The notes beneath the pieces are model-generated. The model worked only from the letters and a program-made list of their open reading frames with translations. It was not told the origin of the DNA and ran no database searches. From contig JAVSML010001065.1 in the NCBI GenBank assembly GCA_038503035.1, positions 453,848-517,847 on the forward strand: 64,000 nt of DNA, in the 5' to 3' direction. The first letter of the stretch is position 1. Every line of letters begins with the position of its first letter. Both the position numbers and the translations under genes were made by a program. The stretch is from Crocodylus rhombifer. Taxonomy: Eukaryota > Chordata > Crocodylia > Crocodylidae. Of this stretch, positions 22,480 to 34,302 are shown one piece after another.

Positions 22480-25400
22480 GCATCAAGCCAGTGACAAACA
22501 TTAATGTTTGTTTCCTCCAGTTAACTAATAATTTCCCATGTGACATTGCATTAGTGATCTGAAGTTCAGATAGATTAGAGCTATTGCATCTATTTTGCTT
22601 AGAGGGTCAATTTTATTATTAAAGAAACCAGGTTACTTTTGGATGCCAATGTTCCATTTTACCCCATTTTCCATTTACCTCCCTATGTTTAATAACTTTT
22701 TTAAGAAACCAAAATAAAACTTCATACACTATTGAGGTCTGATTAGGGGGTCTGTAGGTACCCGGTTATTTATGCATATTTTAAAGCACATAAAAATCAT
22801 CTTATAAGCAGGAAGACATTTGACACCTAATGCTAGCAGAACAGGAACTCTCCTGCATCACACAAGTGTGCACATTTTTTCTGAAGCCATCTTTTCTCCA
22901 TTGCTACTACTTCATTATTTACCATTCATGTTGTTTTAGTGCTGAGGTCCATTGGGAACTGCATACTCACGTTGAGGATTTGATGCATAATAAAACTTGA
23001 TCATGTGTAATAAAACAGTAATGAGGAAAAGTAAGAACAAAGACCAATAATCACACCTAAAATAAATTAAAGAAACTTTCATAATGGAGAGAAATATCTC
23101 CAAGGGATTAATCCTGTGTGAGAAAACTTAGACATTCTTGCCTTTTTCTCTGATATTAGTGTCCTATTTTGACATCAACAGCACATCTCTGCTGAGCAGG
23201 CTTGCCATTAAGTTTCCTCCAGAAGAAAAAAAGTCAGTGACACAGCATCTGCCTATATTCTAACCTGTTTCATTTACACATATTCATTCATCATGAAATG
23301 AGATGGTTGAACAGGGTATGGGTAGTTCCTTTGGTTAAACACCAATGCCTGATTTCAGCAGAGGGGAACTCTCTCATAAGAATCATCTCAGAAGTGAGTC
23401 CCAGGCAGAGATCAAACTCTCTGATGGCTTGCAAAGTACATTTAATTCCACTCTGAAAAATGGAGCCTGAAGGTCATATATGAGTGCCCGCTAGTGGCAC
23501 CTGAAAAGCCAACAGTACACAACAGTTAATTATACTGAGTACTTGGAATAGTTTTCACTTGTCCAAACAACTGATGGAAAAATATTATGGTCACAAAGAA
23601 GAGTCCACTCACATGGTTGGAGGATATGGTTGTAACCAATAACAAGAAGTTATAAAACCAAAATGAAACTAAGAAATAAGATATTTAGCACTTAGTATTT
23701 AGCATAAGGGCATATGTAATGGTAAGGTGAATAACAACTTCTGTTTCTGTTTTCAGTTTTTATTTTTCTTCTTTTTTGTCTCCAATTTGGAGTACTGTAA
23801 TGCCATGTGCTTCCCATAAATTGTTTTTATGAGACTGTTTGAACTGTGACTGTCAAGATGTGCAAAAATTGGTCTGTATGTTATATAAGTTTGGAACTGC
23901 TTAAGCTTTTTAATATTCTCATTTAACGTTTGCATCCTTACTGTGTGTAACGACTCACAACAAAACTGTGTAACTCACCAGCTGCTATACAGCCTCAAGA
24001 GGCAGACCACAGAGAGCATGAAACAGGCTATTACATGAAGAACATGATTTCTTTTCAAAGTCCCTCCAAGGGATCTTATCATTTTCTGGGGTTGGTTTGT
24101 TTGTTGATGAAACTGTCCCAATGTGTAAAATGATAATGGAATCAACTTTTTCAATATCAGGATACTAAAGTAGCTGAGTGCTTGTTCCCACTGTAATATG
24201 TTTTTTTCTTTCACTTTGTTTAGTAAGTTGACTAAATTTCTTTCTGAATCTAAAATAGAAATACAGGAAAAGAGTGAGCTTTCAAATCCCAAGTCTTTTA
24301 GAGAATTTTAAAATAGCTTAAAAAAACAATTAACTGCCAAGAAGAGTTCAAAGGGCAGAGAAGTGATTATGTGGGGCAATTATACCAAGCTTAGTCAATA
24401 TCAAATAAACTCATTTAACATTGATTAGAATCTTAAACAAAGTATTCTTAGGGACTGTAACCAGATTCTTTCCTTCACTGGGGCTTACGAGTGCCATACT
24501 GCTGGCACCTAAAACAGGTGGAGAATATGTTAGTGTGCCTCTCTGCTTCCCCAATTTCCTGTAGTCTAGTAAAGCACTTACTTTGGATGTAAGGGAAGCA
24601 CATTCAAATTGCTTTGGACCCAGATCTGACTACTTCAGACCCCAATCTCACATAGTTCAGGGTATGCTTCCTAATTTCTGGCTACAGAATACACAGAGTT
24701 AAGCTCTCTCTGTTGACACTGTTCCACTTCAAATAAAATATTTAAAACACTCCTGGAAACTGGGTCTCTGAGTGGGTTTCATAACTGGCAGGCTCCAGAC
24801 TTTCAGAAATGGAGTGTGTTTCATCTCTGAATAAGCCAGTGGCTAAGACATATGCATAGGAAGTGGGAAAGCTGGGTTCAGATTATGGGGGAAATTTAAA
24901 CCCATGGGGGAGAACTCTAACTTCTGAATATAAAAAGTGGAAAACCTCTTTCCATTTACTGGGTTTGTGTGGTGGGGCAGAGGAACATGTAAGGACTGCC
25001 CAAACCTAGGCAACTAACCAAATCCAAGAGAGGTTTTATTCCTATGAATACTAAGGAAGAGGGTGGTGCCTCCCAGGAGCCTGGAGTTGAGTTTCTAACT
25101 CTCAGGCATTTGGTACCATCACATTTTGGCTGTTTATCATTCAAAATGCTAGCTTTTGCCAAATCCATTCTTAAGTGCCTAACTTTTCCTGTACATTACC
25201 TACGAGGAGTCAAGGGATTGGGGGCTCTAAAAGGCTTTCCAGCGCTGCAAAGGTGAATCTAAATTTCCTTTTGGGGATCATTATTTATGCCATAGTCTTC
25301 CCACCACAAAGCTATAATTCTCCATCAATTAAACCCTTCTCATTGGTCAGAACTAATGTCACTCTTTCCTTAAATTATTACAACGCAGAGAAAGAGAGAA

Positions 25401-28400
25401 TAAACATATTTGAAACTAGGGCATGGATCATTTTGACAATAAGTGCTGCTTCTCTGAAGTTGTGACATCTAAAAATGAAAACTTTTTGACAACCTTGGTG
25501 CAGCAGATCAAAACTATTGAAGTCCTGTAAGATTATTAACTCACAAATAAACTTTATCTGTGCTTCAAGAGGATTCTTTGATCAAAGCAATTCTTTGTTG
25601 TTTCTTTTCTTAAGTCAAAGAAAATGTATATCAAATATTTTGGCCACCTTTTTACAGATGACAATTAATAAAAGTTCAGTCAACAATGTTGGGTAGTGTT
25701 TCATAAATTGAGATTGCCTGTAATAGTTTCTATCTAAAAATGCTTACAAGCATAGAGTCAGGTAACACTGGAGTATTTAGGAATATAAATAAAATGCTTG
25801 AAACATCTTTATTTGAATTTCTCCAGTTATAGTGTAAATGGAGTCATACAATTTGTGCTGGCCTTCTGCCAGAAGTGCTTTTCAACCTTGCTGAAATGAT
25901 TGTTTTCCATGAGCCAAAACTAGGGAAAGAAAATAATATTCAGCCTTATGTAGACACTATTCACACAGAAAAAAAATCTACATGCATTACTCTATACTCT
26001 GTCAGCCTCTGTCATAAAAAATATTTTTAATGAAGATTTAGCATTCCAGAAAACTATGGTGATCGGCAATGCAACGGATAATGCAATAATTCTTAACTAT
26101 GGGCCTGGGCATATAACACAGTTGCACCAGTGTCATTTAAATCATTTTTCTACGTGAATGTACATTATACCAGGATCCAGAGTAGACAGAAGAATAGATG
26201 ATCTCATTAACACTAATCCAGCTCTTAGACAGTAGGTTGTCAAACAGCAGGTAATAGCCAGTAACTATTCTAGAATAGCTGTGGACATAAACCATTTTCA
26301 TTGATATAACTCAACTTTAGTGTATTTCTACACTGGATTCAAGTAAGTTACGCTTTATCTATAAATTTTGTGTCCAAAACTTGTTTACCAGTGCAAAGGC
26401 TGATTATATTACCATAAATGTACTTCATGTAGAAGCCCAACATTTTTATACTCCTGATGTGAGGGTTTCTGAAGTCAGATAACAGACCTGGGTGAGCACT
26501 ATAAAAATATTCAGTGAATATTCACTGAAGATGTTAAACATATTTTCATTGACTGTACTTATATCTTTGATTTGGCCCATTTTGTACAAATGTTCTCCTA
26601 ACGCGAGCTTAATGGTAAAAGTGTTTGCCAAAATGAAGACTCTAAAGCAAAACTTGTAGACTACTCATGGCAGGCAAGGCCAAGATAACCTTCAGTTTAT
26701 CCACTTCTGTTTGATCATTTACTTCTAAATATAATGATACCACAAAATAATTTCTTGGTGTTTCTTGGTTAAAGCAATGAGTGTAATATATTAGGAAAGA
26801 TGTGCAGAGAGTTTGTAACTTTACATACGCTGGTGAATTGATTTAGCAATGGAAAATACTCTTTATTTAGCAAGATTTATATGGTTGAGAAACCACTGGT
26901 TACAGCAGTTTTACATAAGTAATAAAGGAAAAATCCCAGCTAGTGATGTAGGTAGCAATGATGGAATATTTGGCAAATATTTGTTTCAGGGAATGGTAGC
27001 ACTTAATTCTTTAAATTAACTTACGGTGACTTTTCATATTCAAATAGCTCCAAAAGCTAATTAAACAACTTTAATTAACAATGTTGCTGGTGTTTTTGAC
27101 AATTTTTATGAAAATCCAATAAGCACACAGATTATGAAACCCTTTGCTGGAAAATCTAATCCAAATAATAGTTGAAATACTGGCTTTTTCCTCAAAATAA
27201 TCAGTTCCTAAAATAGCTACTTGAAACGTTCAAACATTTCCACTGAAAACATAGCATATTGAATACTCACTATTCAAAAATATCTTGTGTTATGTTGATG
27301 CAACATCAAACAAATTGAAATATTTCAATGAAATTTGGCTTGATCTGAAACAAACTATTTCATGTTCCAAAGTAAAATAAAAAAACTTAACAACAAAAAA
27401 TTCTCAGGGAGAACTTAATTTTGCAAAAATACAAACAATCCTCCTCCTTCCCTTCAACCAGCTCTAATACTAACATTGTATAGAAGATCAATGATACTTC
27501 CTTCCCCAAACTATTGTCTTGGAAAAAATAGAGGAGACACTGTCTTTCCAAGATAGTTTAAAATAAAAAAGCATGGAATAGAAATTGAAAGATTACATTT
27601 TTTTCATTTGACTAATAAGACAAAACATGAAAGAAGTACATAGACCATGTGATACATATAAGGTAAATAAATTGGGAGCTCTTATTCACGTTCTTCCATA
27701 ATGCCAGAACAGCTGCATGGTGAAAATAATTCTTAACATGTCTAGGACTAGCAAAATAGCCCTGTCTGCTGCGTGGTGTACAAAGTCTGACCTTCCCACA
27801 AAAAAGCTTAGACTATAAACAAACAAGACAAACGAGGAACAGGAAAAAGAGACAAAGTTGAACTGACTAGCCAAAAATCATGCAATGTATTGGTGGTGAA
27901 ATCTGAAAAGGCAACAAACTGAAAAATGCTAAAAGGAAATATTCTTTACATTATGATAATATGTAAAACTTTTTGCCACAAAATATTTAGTGAGAACACT
28001 TAGTAGTTTTCACTAAATACTTAGTAGGATTCAAAGAAGCATTTAATATATATTTTATATCACTAATGAGTACACACAGAGCTAAAACAGATAAGATACA
28101 TGTTGTTCAAAAGTGATATAAGTTTTTGAGTTTCAGGGCATGTATCAGCCACAAACCAAGGAAAGTTAGTAAGAAACATGCACATAAGTACAGGTATTTT
28201 CCATAGCTGTCCAATATAGGGGGTCTTTTACTTTTCTCTGAACCATCAGGTGTACCCGTCATCATCAGAAAAAGGATACTGGTTTTAACAAATTAACTGA
28301 TTTAATCGTCTGTAAATTCCTACTTTTCTAAGACTGCTGCAGAACACTTCTCTATAAAATATATGAATTTAATAAATGATGCCTAAACAGCTGGAAACTC

Positions 28401-28916
28401 ATCTAAATCAGTGGGTATTATAACCACCTACAAAGTAGGTTTGAGAATCCGTTTTTCTTCAGATAGGGCAGCATTCTAAAGGCCTAATTACACTAATTAT
28501 AATAAGTGGTTTGTAAATGTTTCATCAAAAACACTGACCCACACTGCATAGCAGGTGCTCATTAAATGTGGAAAATTTCCTATTAATAATCATTTACCCC
28601 TTGTGGAATCTACATACTGCATGTAATAAAAGCAGCATTTAACTTCCCCAGATTGCAACCCAAGAAAATAATACTCTGCAAAAAAACAAACTTACATTTC
28701 TCATCAACAACTCAGATCTGAAGCTCTGAAGAATAAATAGATAGGTTTTACATAATGTTGATCTTTCAGACTCAAAATATTGTTTCTCAAGCAAAGCAAA
28801 AGTAAGTTACACAGTAGTAAATTATATGCTGCAGTGAGTATGCAGACAAATACAGAAGACCTAGATACCTGGTTGCAACCCACAAACAGTTGTAGTTATT
28901 TCAAATGTTTAAGTGT
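22480..28916. other. 6.4-kb AT-rich stretch with almost nothing recognised
   Basis: No exon, RNA gene or clear repeat could be supported. ORFs here are short and unlike known proteins. One possible old SINE-like block is 'gccagtggctaagacatatg' to 'gaaagctgggttcagattat' at 24837-24890. A 20-bp perfect palindrome 'ttcagtgaatattcactgaa' sits at 26510-26529. AT-rich, gene-free sequence of this kind is ordinary in vertebrate intergenic or intronic DNA. Confidence 0.45.
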
Positions 28917-28924
28917 ATGTGCAG

Positions 28925-29923
28925 TAGGGCTGTGTGAAGCTTCAGGTGCTGATTCTATTCAGAGGAGATTTGGCCCAATTCAGGAGCTGAATCTCTGAAT
29001 CCAAATCGAATCAGGAGACCAATTAAAAGGTCCAAATTGATCTAAAGCTCTCCAGAAAAACGATTTGGAGAGCTTCGGTGATTTGGGCAGTCCCTGCTGG
29101 CTGCACCAAGGAACTAGACCTGGACTCCATGCTGGTAAGTAGGGGGTGAGGGAGGAGGGGCTGGAGGAGGGGCGAGAGGACCATGGTGGGACCCCTGCCA
29201 GGCCCCATCCCCTGCCTGCTCCCCCAGTCCCCCTGAGAGATCTCCAACCCCTGCCTGCCATACCCAGCTCAGATCCTGGCTCTTCAAAAAAAAANNNNNN
29301 NNNNNNNNNNNNNNNNNNNNNNNNNNNNNNNNNNNNNNNNNNNNNNNNNNNNNNNNNNNNNNNNNNNNNNNNNNNNNNNNNNNNNNNNNNNNNNCCCCCC
29401 CCCCCAGTTCCTGGCTCTTTAAACCCCCCTGACTCACCAGCTGCTGCAGTGGCCTCGGGGCTTCTGGGGGCTTGTGACTGAGCCCCCCATGTACTTTGTG
29501 GTAGTTGGCACAGTGGGGATTGCCCTCTCACTGGGCAGGAGCCAGTGAGTGGGGGCTTTTTTTTTAAAGGGCTGGGAGCTAGGGCAGGTGGGGCAGCCAT
29601 GGGGGGGTTGGGAGAGTGGGCAGGGGTTGGGGCTTGTGGCAGAGTCCCCTCGCAGCATGGCGCAATGGGGGCAACACGGATCACCCTCCTGCCTGGCAGC
29701 AGCTGGTGACTGGGGGCTATTTTGTAAAGATCTGGGAGCTGGGAGAGCAGGAAGGGTATAGGGCCAATTACAGTTTCAGCCCATTCAGCTGCAGCCAAAT
29801 CTCTGAATCAGATTAATTTGAATTAATTTGCGATAGTGATTTGAATCACCAGATCGAATCACTGTCCCCTGAATCAGCTGAATCTGAATCCAAAGTGAAT
29901 ACTAGTTGCTTTGCATAGGCCTA
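28925..29923. mobile_element. non-autonomous hAT-type element (copy 2), containing an assembly gap
   Basis: The left terminus 'tagggctgtgtgaagcttca' faces the right terminus, the complement of 'agttgctttgcataggccta'. Both are relatives of the copy at 11960. Flanking 8-mers 'atgtgcag' (28917-28924) and 'atttgcag' (29924-29931) match at seven of eight positions, which supports a hAT target duplication. Each arm holds words such as 'gaatctgaatcc' and 'gattcga/tcgaatca'. The middle is a GC-rich array of loosely repeated units around 'ctgggagct' and 'gtgactggggg'. No transposase frame is present. An ORF that appears to cross the middle exists only because it reads through Ns. Confidence 0.8.
29295..29394. 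other. assembly gap (100 N)
   Basis: Exactly 100 N between a run of nine A and a run of eleven C. The round number suggests a placeholder gap, so the real length of this hAT-type element is unknown. Confidence 0.98.
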
Positions 29924-30295
29924 ATTTGCAGGTGTATGGATGAGTGGCATGACAAAAGGAGATAATACACACATCAGACAAGATAGTTGTATATTCCTCC
30001 ATTTATATATTATTTTCCCTTATTTTCCAGGTTCAATTAGTGCTTTTAGTGGAAGGCAGTATGTAACATAAGGAAAAGGGCATATTCTGACCATAACTTA
30101 GACCTTAGAGAAACTTTGAGGACCACAGTGGTGAAATGTCAAATCTCTCAGTCATTCCTGTGTTTAATATCAAAATGCAATAGAGGTAAGATGTGACTGA
30201 TTTATCTAATAATGTAAATGTTAAATGTTCTAATGGATAATAATTTTAAAAGATCTATAGGTTCAACTGTAGCAGAGATTTAGATCCCCTTACAT

Positions 30296-31780
30296 TAAGT
30301 GTGGGTAATTATTTTGGTGGGAGGGCCACTTTATGAGTTTTGGTGAGCTGTCAAGGGCCTCAGGGGTCATCTTTTGTCAAACTGTTAAGCCCCATCTTGG
30401 GACAACAAGTCCCACCCCTAGCCCCTGACCTTTGCCACCATAAGTCTCTTCTTGTGCCCCAGAAGTACTCTTTTTGGGAGGGATTGTTGCTGTCTTGGAA
30501 CTAGAAGTCCCACCCTGACACAGAGTTCCTGACAATAGAAGGCTCACCTCTTGACTGGGAAACACTGCCCCCTGACAGCCCCAGCCCTCATGGTGCATGG
30601 CCTACCCCTAGTGCTCCTGAGGCACAGGCATGACCTATCAGGTAGTGAGGGGTTGTGACCTCTCTAACAATCTGCCCCATCACCTTTAAACAATTGGTGG
30701 GGGTATCAGGGGCATCGAACCTTCCAAAGAATGATACCAAAGCAAATGAGTTAAGGGCCATGCACATAAAATATTTCAGTAGAAATCATCTTAATGAAGT
30801 CTAGATAAAACCAAATCATACATTAAAGATCAAACATCGACTATAACATATTTTAATTTTATTAAAAAAAAATATTTTTGTCCTGATTTATATGTTAGTG
30901 TATATAGAGCTGTGTGGAGGTGAAGGTATGTGTGCAGATATGGTGAAGTGTGGGGTATGTGGTTGGGGTGTGGGTGCCTGTAAGGTGGGTAGGTGTGCAT
31001 GTGTGGGGGCTGCCTGAGTGCAAGGTCCTGGGAGCTGATTGGGTATGGGTGGGGGGAGATCGGGGCAGGGGTTTCATGCAGTCGAGCATGGCTGGGTGGT
31101 ACAGTTGTAGTTTGCACCCCCTCTATGGCCTGTGGCTGTTCCCTGGCACTGCACATGGGACCACACTCCTGCCCACAGCTGCCCTGCATTTCTTCCTGCA
31201 ACTGCCCCATGCTCTTCCCTGCAACTGATCTGCTGTCTTGCCTGCCTTCAACTGCCACACACTATCACTTGAACCTGCTCTGGCTGGCCCCAGCCCTGGC
31301 CAGGGCACATAACTATCTGACGGGGCCACCTTCCAACCACTTAGCTGCCCACAGGTGGCTGCTGATTACACTGGTTGGGCAGAGTGGGTGGAAGGCAACC
31401 AGGAGCTGGAGCTGGAGCCCTACATGCTGGGGCAGGAGTTACCTAGCTGCAGCTTTCTCCCTCCCGCTACTGCATCCTTTTCCTACCTGCTGCTTGGAGC
31501 CCTGCAGCAGGGACAGGAGAAGGAGACAAGGAGAGTGCAGAAGTTCCTCTGGTGGCTGCATCAGCCCCATGAGGAAGCTATCCAAGCTATCCATCATGGC
31601 TGGGGCCAGGGCTAGAGCTGCCCTCCAGCAGGTGAAGGTGAAAGTACAGCGTGCGCTCCAGAGAAGGAGCAGGCTCCATACAGAGTATAGCAGGGGCGGC
31701 TGTGGCCCAGATACAAATAATTAGTGGGTGCCCACCTGCAGGCTGGATTTGGCCTGCAGGCCATATTTTGCCCACCCCTT
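30296..31780. mobile_element. hAT-like non-autonomous element
   Basis: The left end 'taagtgtgggtaattatttt' plus 'ggtgggagggcca' faces the right end, the complement of 'tggcctgcaggccatatttt' plus 'gcccacccctt'. The terminus type 'gggtgggcaaa...ggcc' is common in hAT-derived repeats of amniotes. I could not find a matching 8-bp duplication (30288-30295 'ccttacat' versus 31781-31788 'cgtttatc'). The interior contains a GT-rich low-complexity tract at about 30895-31015 and GC-rich sequence. The 243-codon open frame at 30993-31724 is low-complexity and resembles no protein. Confidence 0.55.
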
Positions 31781-31789
31781 CGTTTATCC

Positions 31790-32880
31790 CCTCTGACCTT
31801 GTCCCGGGGGCCAAGGTAGCAAGGGACACTTACCTGAAGCCCAGGACAGGAGAGACGCAGAGATGGAGGGAGAACCTGCGCAGCTCGTTAGCCGCCTCTA
31901 CGTACGGCTGCGGCCAGCAGCTGACGGCAGCATCAGATGCCGGCTGGCGGATTTAAAAATGGCAGCCGCCACTCTGGAGGTGGCAGATAGCATGGAGATC
32001 AGACAGCTGTCTGGCCAGCCATGGTGCGGGCCCCGCTGGACGAACGGAGAAAAGCCAGTGTGCTGGAGGGAGCAGTGACTCGGAAAGGAAGCCTGACAAC
32101 TGGGACGCCGGCGGGTCGACCCAGAAGCAACAGACCAGGTGAGCAGAGGAAGATCGAGACAACCCAGGAGGATTTGGAGGACCCCGAAGTAAGTACCGAG
32201 GCGGTGGGTGCAGACTATGCCGAAGAGGGGCGAGAGACCAAAGGACCACCTGGCTGGAGGGAGATCGGGGTGGGATCGCCACCGAGAACAGTGGATTCCG
32301 ATTAAGGAAATGAGTGGGCAACTAGAAAGTGGCCAAGAGGAGCCACTCCCATTCATGCTAATAGGGAGCTGGTGGAGGGTCAGTGAGGTAGTTAGTACAT
32401 TAGAACCTCTTAGAAGAGGCGCATAGCACCGGGTGCACAGAGTGAAGGGCTTGTGGTGTGGGATCTATAGTGGTGGGGGCTGAGGCACCGGTTCAGGTTG
32501 GTGTGAAGGGGTTGACATCAGGGTAGGAGTATCCCAAGGATTTTGGGGAACTTGAAGACAAGAGCTGTGTTAGAAGCCTGCGGAACCATCACTGAGCGGG
32601 CACGGGGAAGTGGAGCCCACAGGTGGCATGAGGCCGGGGTGTAGGGGTGGCAGAGCCCTGTGTGCAACCAGCGGGCCAGGCCCAGGCCACCGAGGGACCC
32701 GTGAACTAGCCCTGCCCCACTGGTGAAACAACAAGTCATGGCAGGCAAGAGCGGGGTTGGCGACGCGGAAGGACGAACAACCACGGTAACACACAAGTCC
32801 GGAAGGGGAGTAGTCAATGACCAGGAGGGCAGAGCTCCCAGGAGTGACCCAAGAAGGCCTGTCGGGGGCAGACCTCTTCA
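31790..32880. other. CpG-rich segment in an AT-rich region
   Basis: About 30 CpG sites fall between 31860 and 32320, far more than in the surrounding tens of kilobases. GC content there looks close to 58%. A TATA-like 'gatttaaaaatggc' lies near 31949. Consensus-like splice donors face both ways: minus strand 'cttcag|gtaagtgt' at 31833 and plus strand 'gaccag|gtgagcag' at 32139. This could be a CpG-island promoter for a non-coding transcript, or part of a young LTR or other element that still keeps its CpGs. No LTR ends or protein similarity were found. Confidence 0.35.
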
Positions 32881-33004
32881 CCAACCTTTGTTTTTCACAG
32901 CTGTAATTCCTCTTTTCCTCCCCTTTTTCCTATCCTTTGCACTGAATTTTTTTTTTTAATTTCTCTTTATTATCACTGCTCTCTGCAAGTCCATTCACAG
33001 CACC

Positions 33005-33070
33005 TGACTAGAATAGGCTATCACTTATAAAAGCTTATGCTCTCCTGAACAAGTTAGTCTTTAAGGTGTT
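33005..33070 (+). repeat. fragment of a dispersed element tail
   Basis: 'aaaagcttatgctctcctga' followed by 'acaagttagtctttaaggtg' resembles a tail repeated in many amniote genomes. It is comparable in layout to the '(a)aataaag...gtctaataaaagatatcacctc' arm of the palindromic element at 59428-59802. Family unassigned. Confidence 0.4.
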
Positions 33071-33079
33071 AACCTATCC

Positions 33080-34175
33080 TACATTGTTGAATTGCTATGA
33101 CAATACATTTAAGCAATTGTAATCTTCTGTGCCTTTCACCAGTGTGCTTTGTTCATATGTGCTTTTTGGACTTTGCCGTAGCTCAGGAAATGGACAGCTT
33201 GTGGCTGGGGCAGATTCCTTGGAGGGTCCTCAGCATTTCTCTCCTGCAACATCTTGCTGTAATAAACTTGTTAAATTGAGAGGAAGATGATATGCTCTGT
33301 TTTGCCTGGCACCTTCGTTCAATTTTCCTGTCTGTCTTCCCAATTTGGGGCTCCGCTTCCCCTACACCCTCCTTAATGCCAACCAAAGATGTTATTTCCC
33401 AGTGTTCTAGGTCTGGTCATGATATCAGTCATTTGTCTTGGCCTTTCACATTATAATAGTCACGTTCAGACGTTGCGTCGTCTGGCTTGTTTTAGGCTGT
33501 ATTAGGACTGGCCTAGACTCCTTCCTGGCCCTGGATTACCTTACTCCCTGGCATATTTTCTTTTCTTCCTGGTCCAAGCATCCATCTCCTTCTCTCTTCA
33601 GGTCCCTGGAAGGTCCAATCCTGTTTGGAGATGTACAGGATCACAACACTGTTTCAGGTAAGTAATTTAGCCCTCTTGGGCTTAGCTGGTTTTCAGAGGC
33701 CCCTTCTTCTGCTCCACTCAGGAACCAGAGGTGGGTTACCTGGTGGGCCCACTCCTTGCTCCCGGCCTGTGGGTTGTTGTTTTTTCCCTCTTTTTGAAGG
33801 GCCGGCTGGCAAATCAGCACTGGCATGCCTCCATAAAGTGTGCTCCCACCGGTGTGGGAGCCAGTCCCGGCTCCTCTTGGGCCTGATGCTTTTCTTTCTC
33901 TTCTTCTGAAGCAGTGTTTTTTCCCACCATGATTTTGCTCCCACCTTGCTCCCAGCTCAGCATGGCATCCTGTTGGCTCCACTTGTCTCCTTTCTCAGGT
34001 AAGTTTTTCCCCATGGCCTTGTGCCTGCCACAGCAATCAAAATGAATTGTAACTATTACAAACACATATTTGAAACACTTTTAAAATATTGTTTTAATTC
34101 CAGGTGGCATAAGGAGGGAAATGTGCCTTGGAGATTACTGATAAATATCTTCTAAATGACCCGTACTTATATTTG
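33080..34175. other. no gene proven; exon-like splice signals present
   Basis: No protein similarity. A pyrimidine tract plus 'cag' at 33599-33601 and a donor 'cag|gtaagtaa' at 33658 would bound a 56-bp segment. A second donor 'ctcag|gtaagttt' lies at 33999. A polyadenylation-type 'taataaa' occurs near 33260. See the findings for interpretation. Confidence 0.3.
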
Positions 34176-34302
34176 AATGAGATATATATGTATATACAAT
34201 ATATTTATATACACAAGCTATAAGTATATTTTTCATATTTAAATATGATACACTTACATACCAAACATATTTATATATAAAATATATATATGTGAATTAA
34301 GT
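34176..34302. repeat. AT-rich low-complexity tract
   Basis: Dominated by 'atata', 'tatat' and 'atttatata' words with few G or C. It looks like a degraded TA-rich microsatellite. Confidence 0.85.

Noticed and set aside
26510..26529. 20-bp perfect palindrome as a regulatory site
   Set aside because: Isolated, AT-rich and without any neighbouring element. Palindromes of this size can arise by chance or small inversions.
28980..29798. 272-codon minus-strand frame
   Set aside because: It is continuous only because it runs through 100 N. It lies inside a non-autonomous hAT-type element and is low-complexity Pro/Gly/Ser sequence.
30993..31724. 243-codon plus-strand frame
   Set aside because: GC-rich, repeat-like sequence inside a hAT-like element. 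No domain, and amino-acid content follows base composition.
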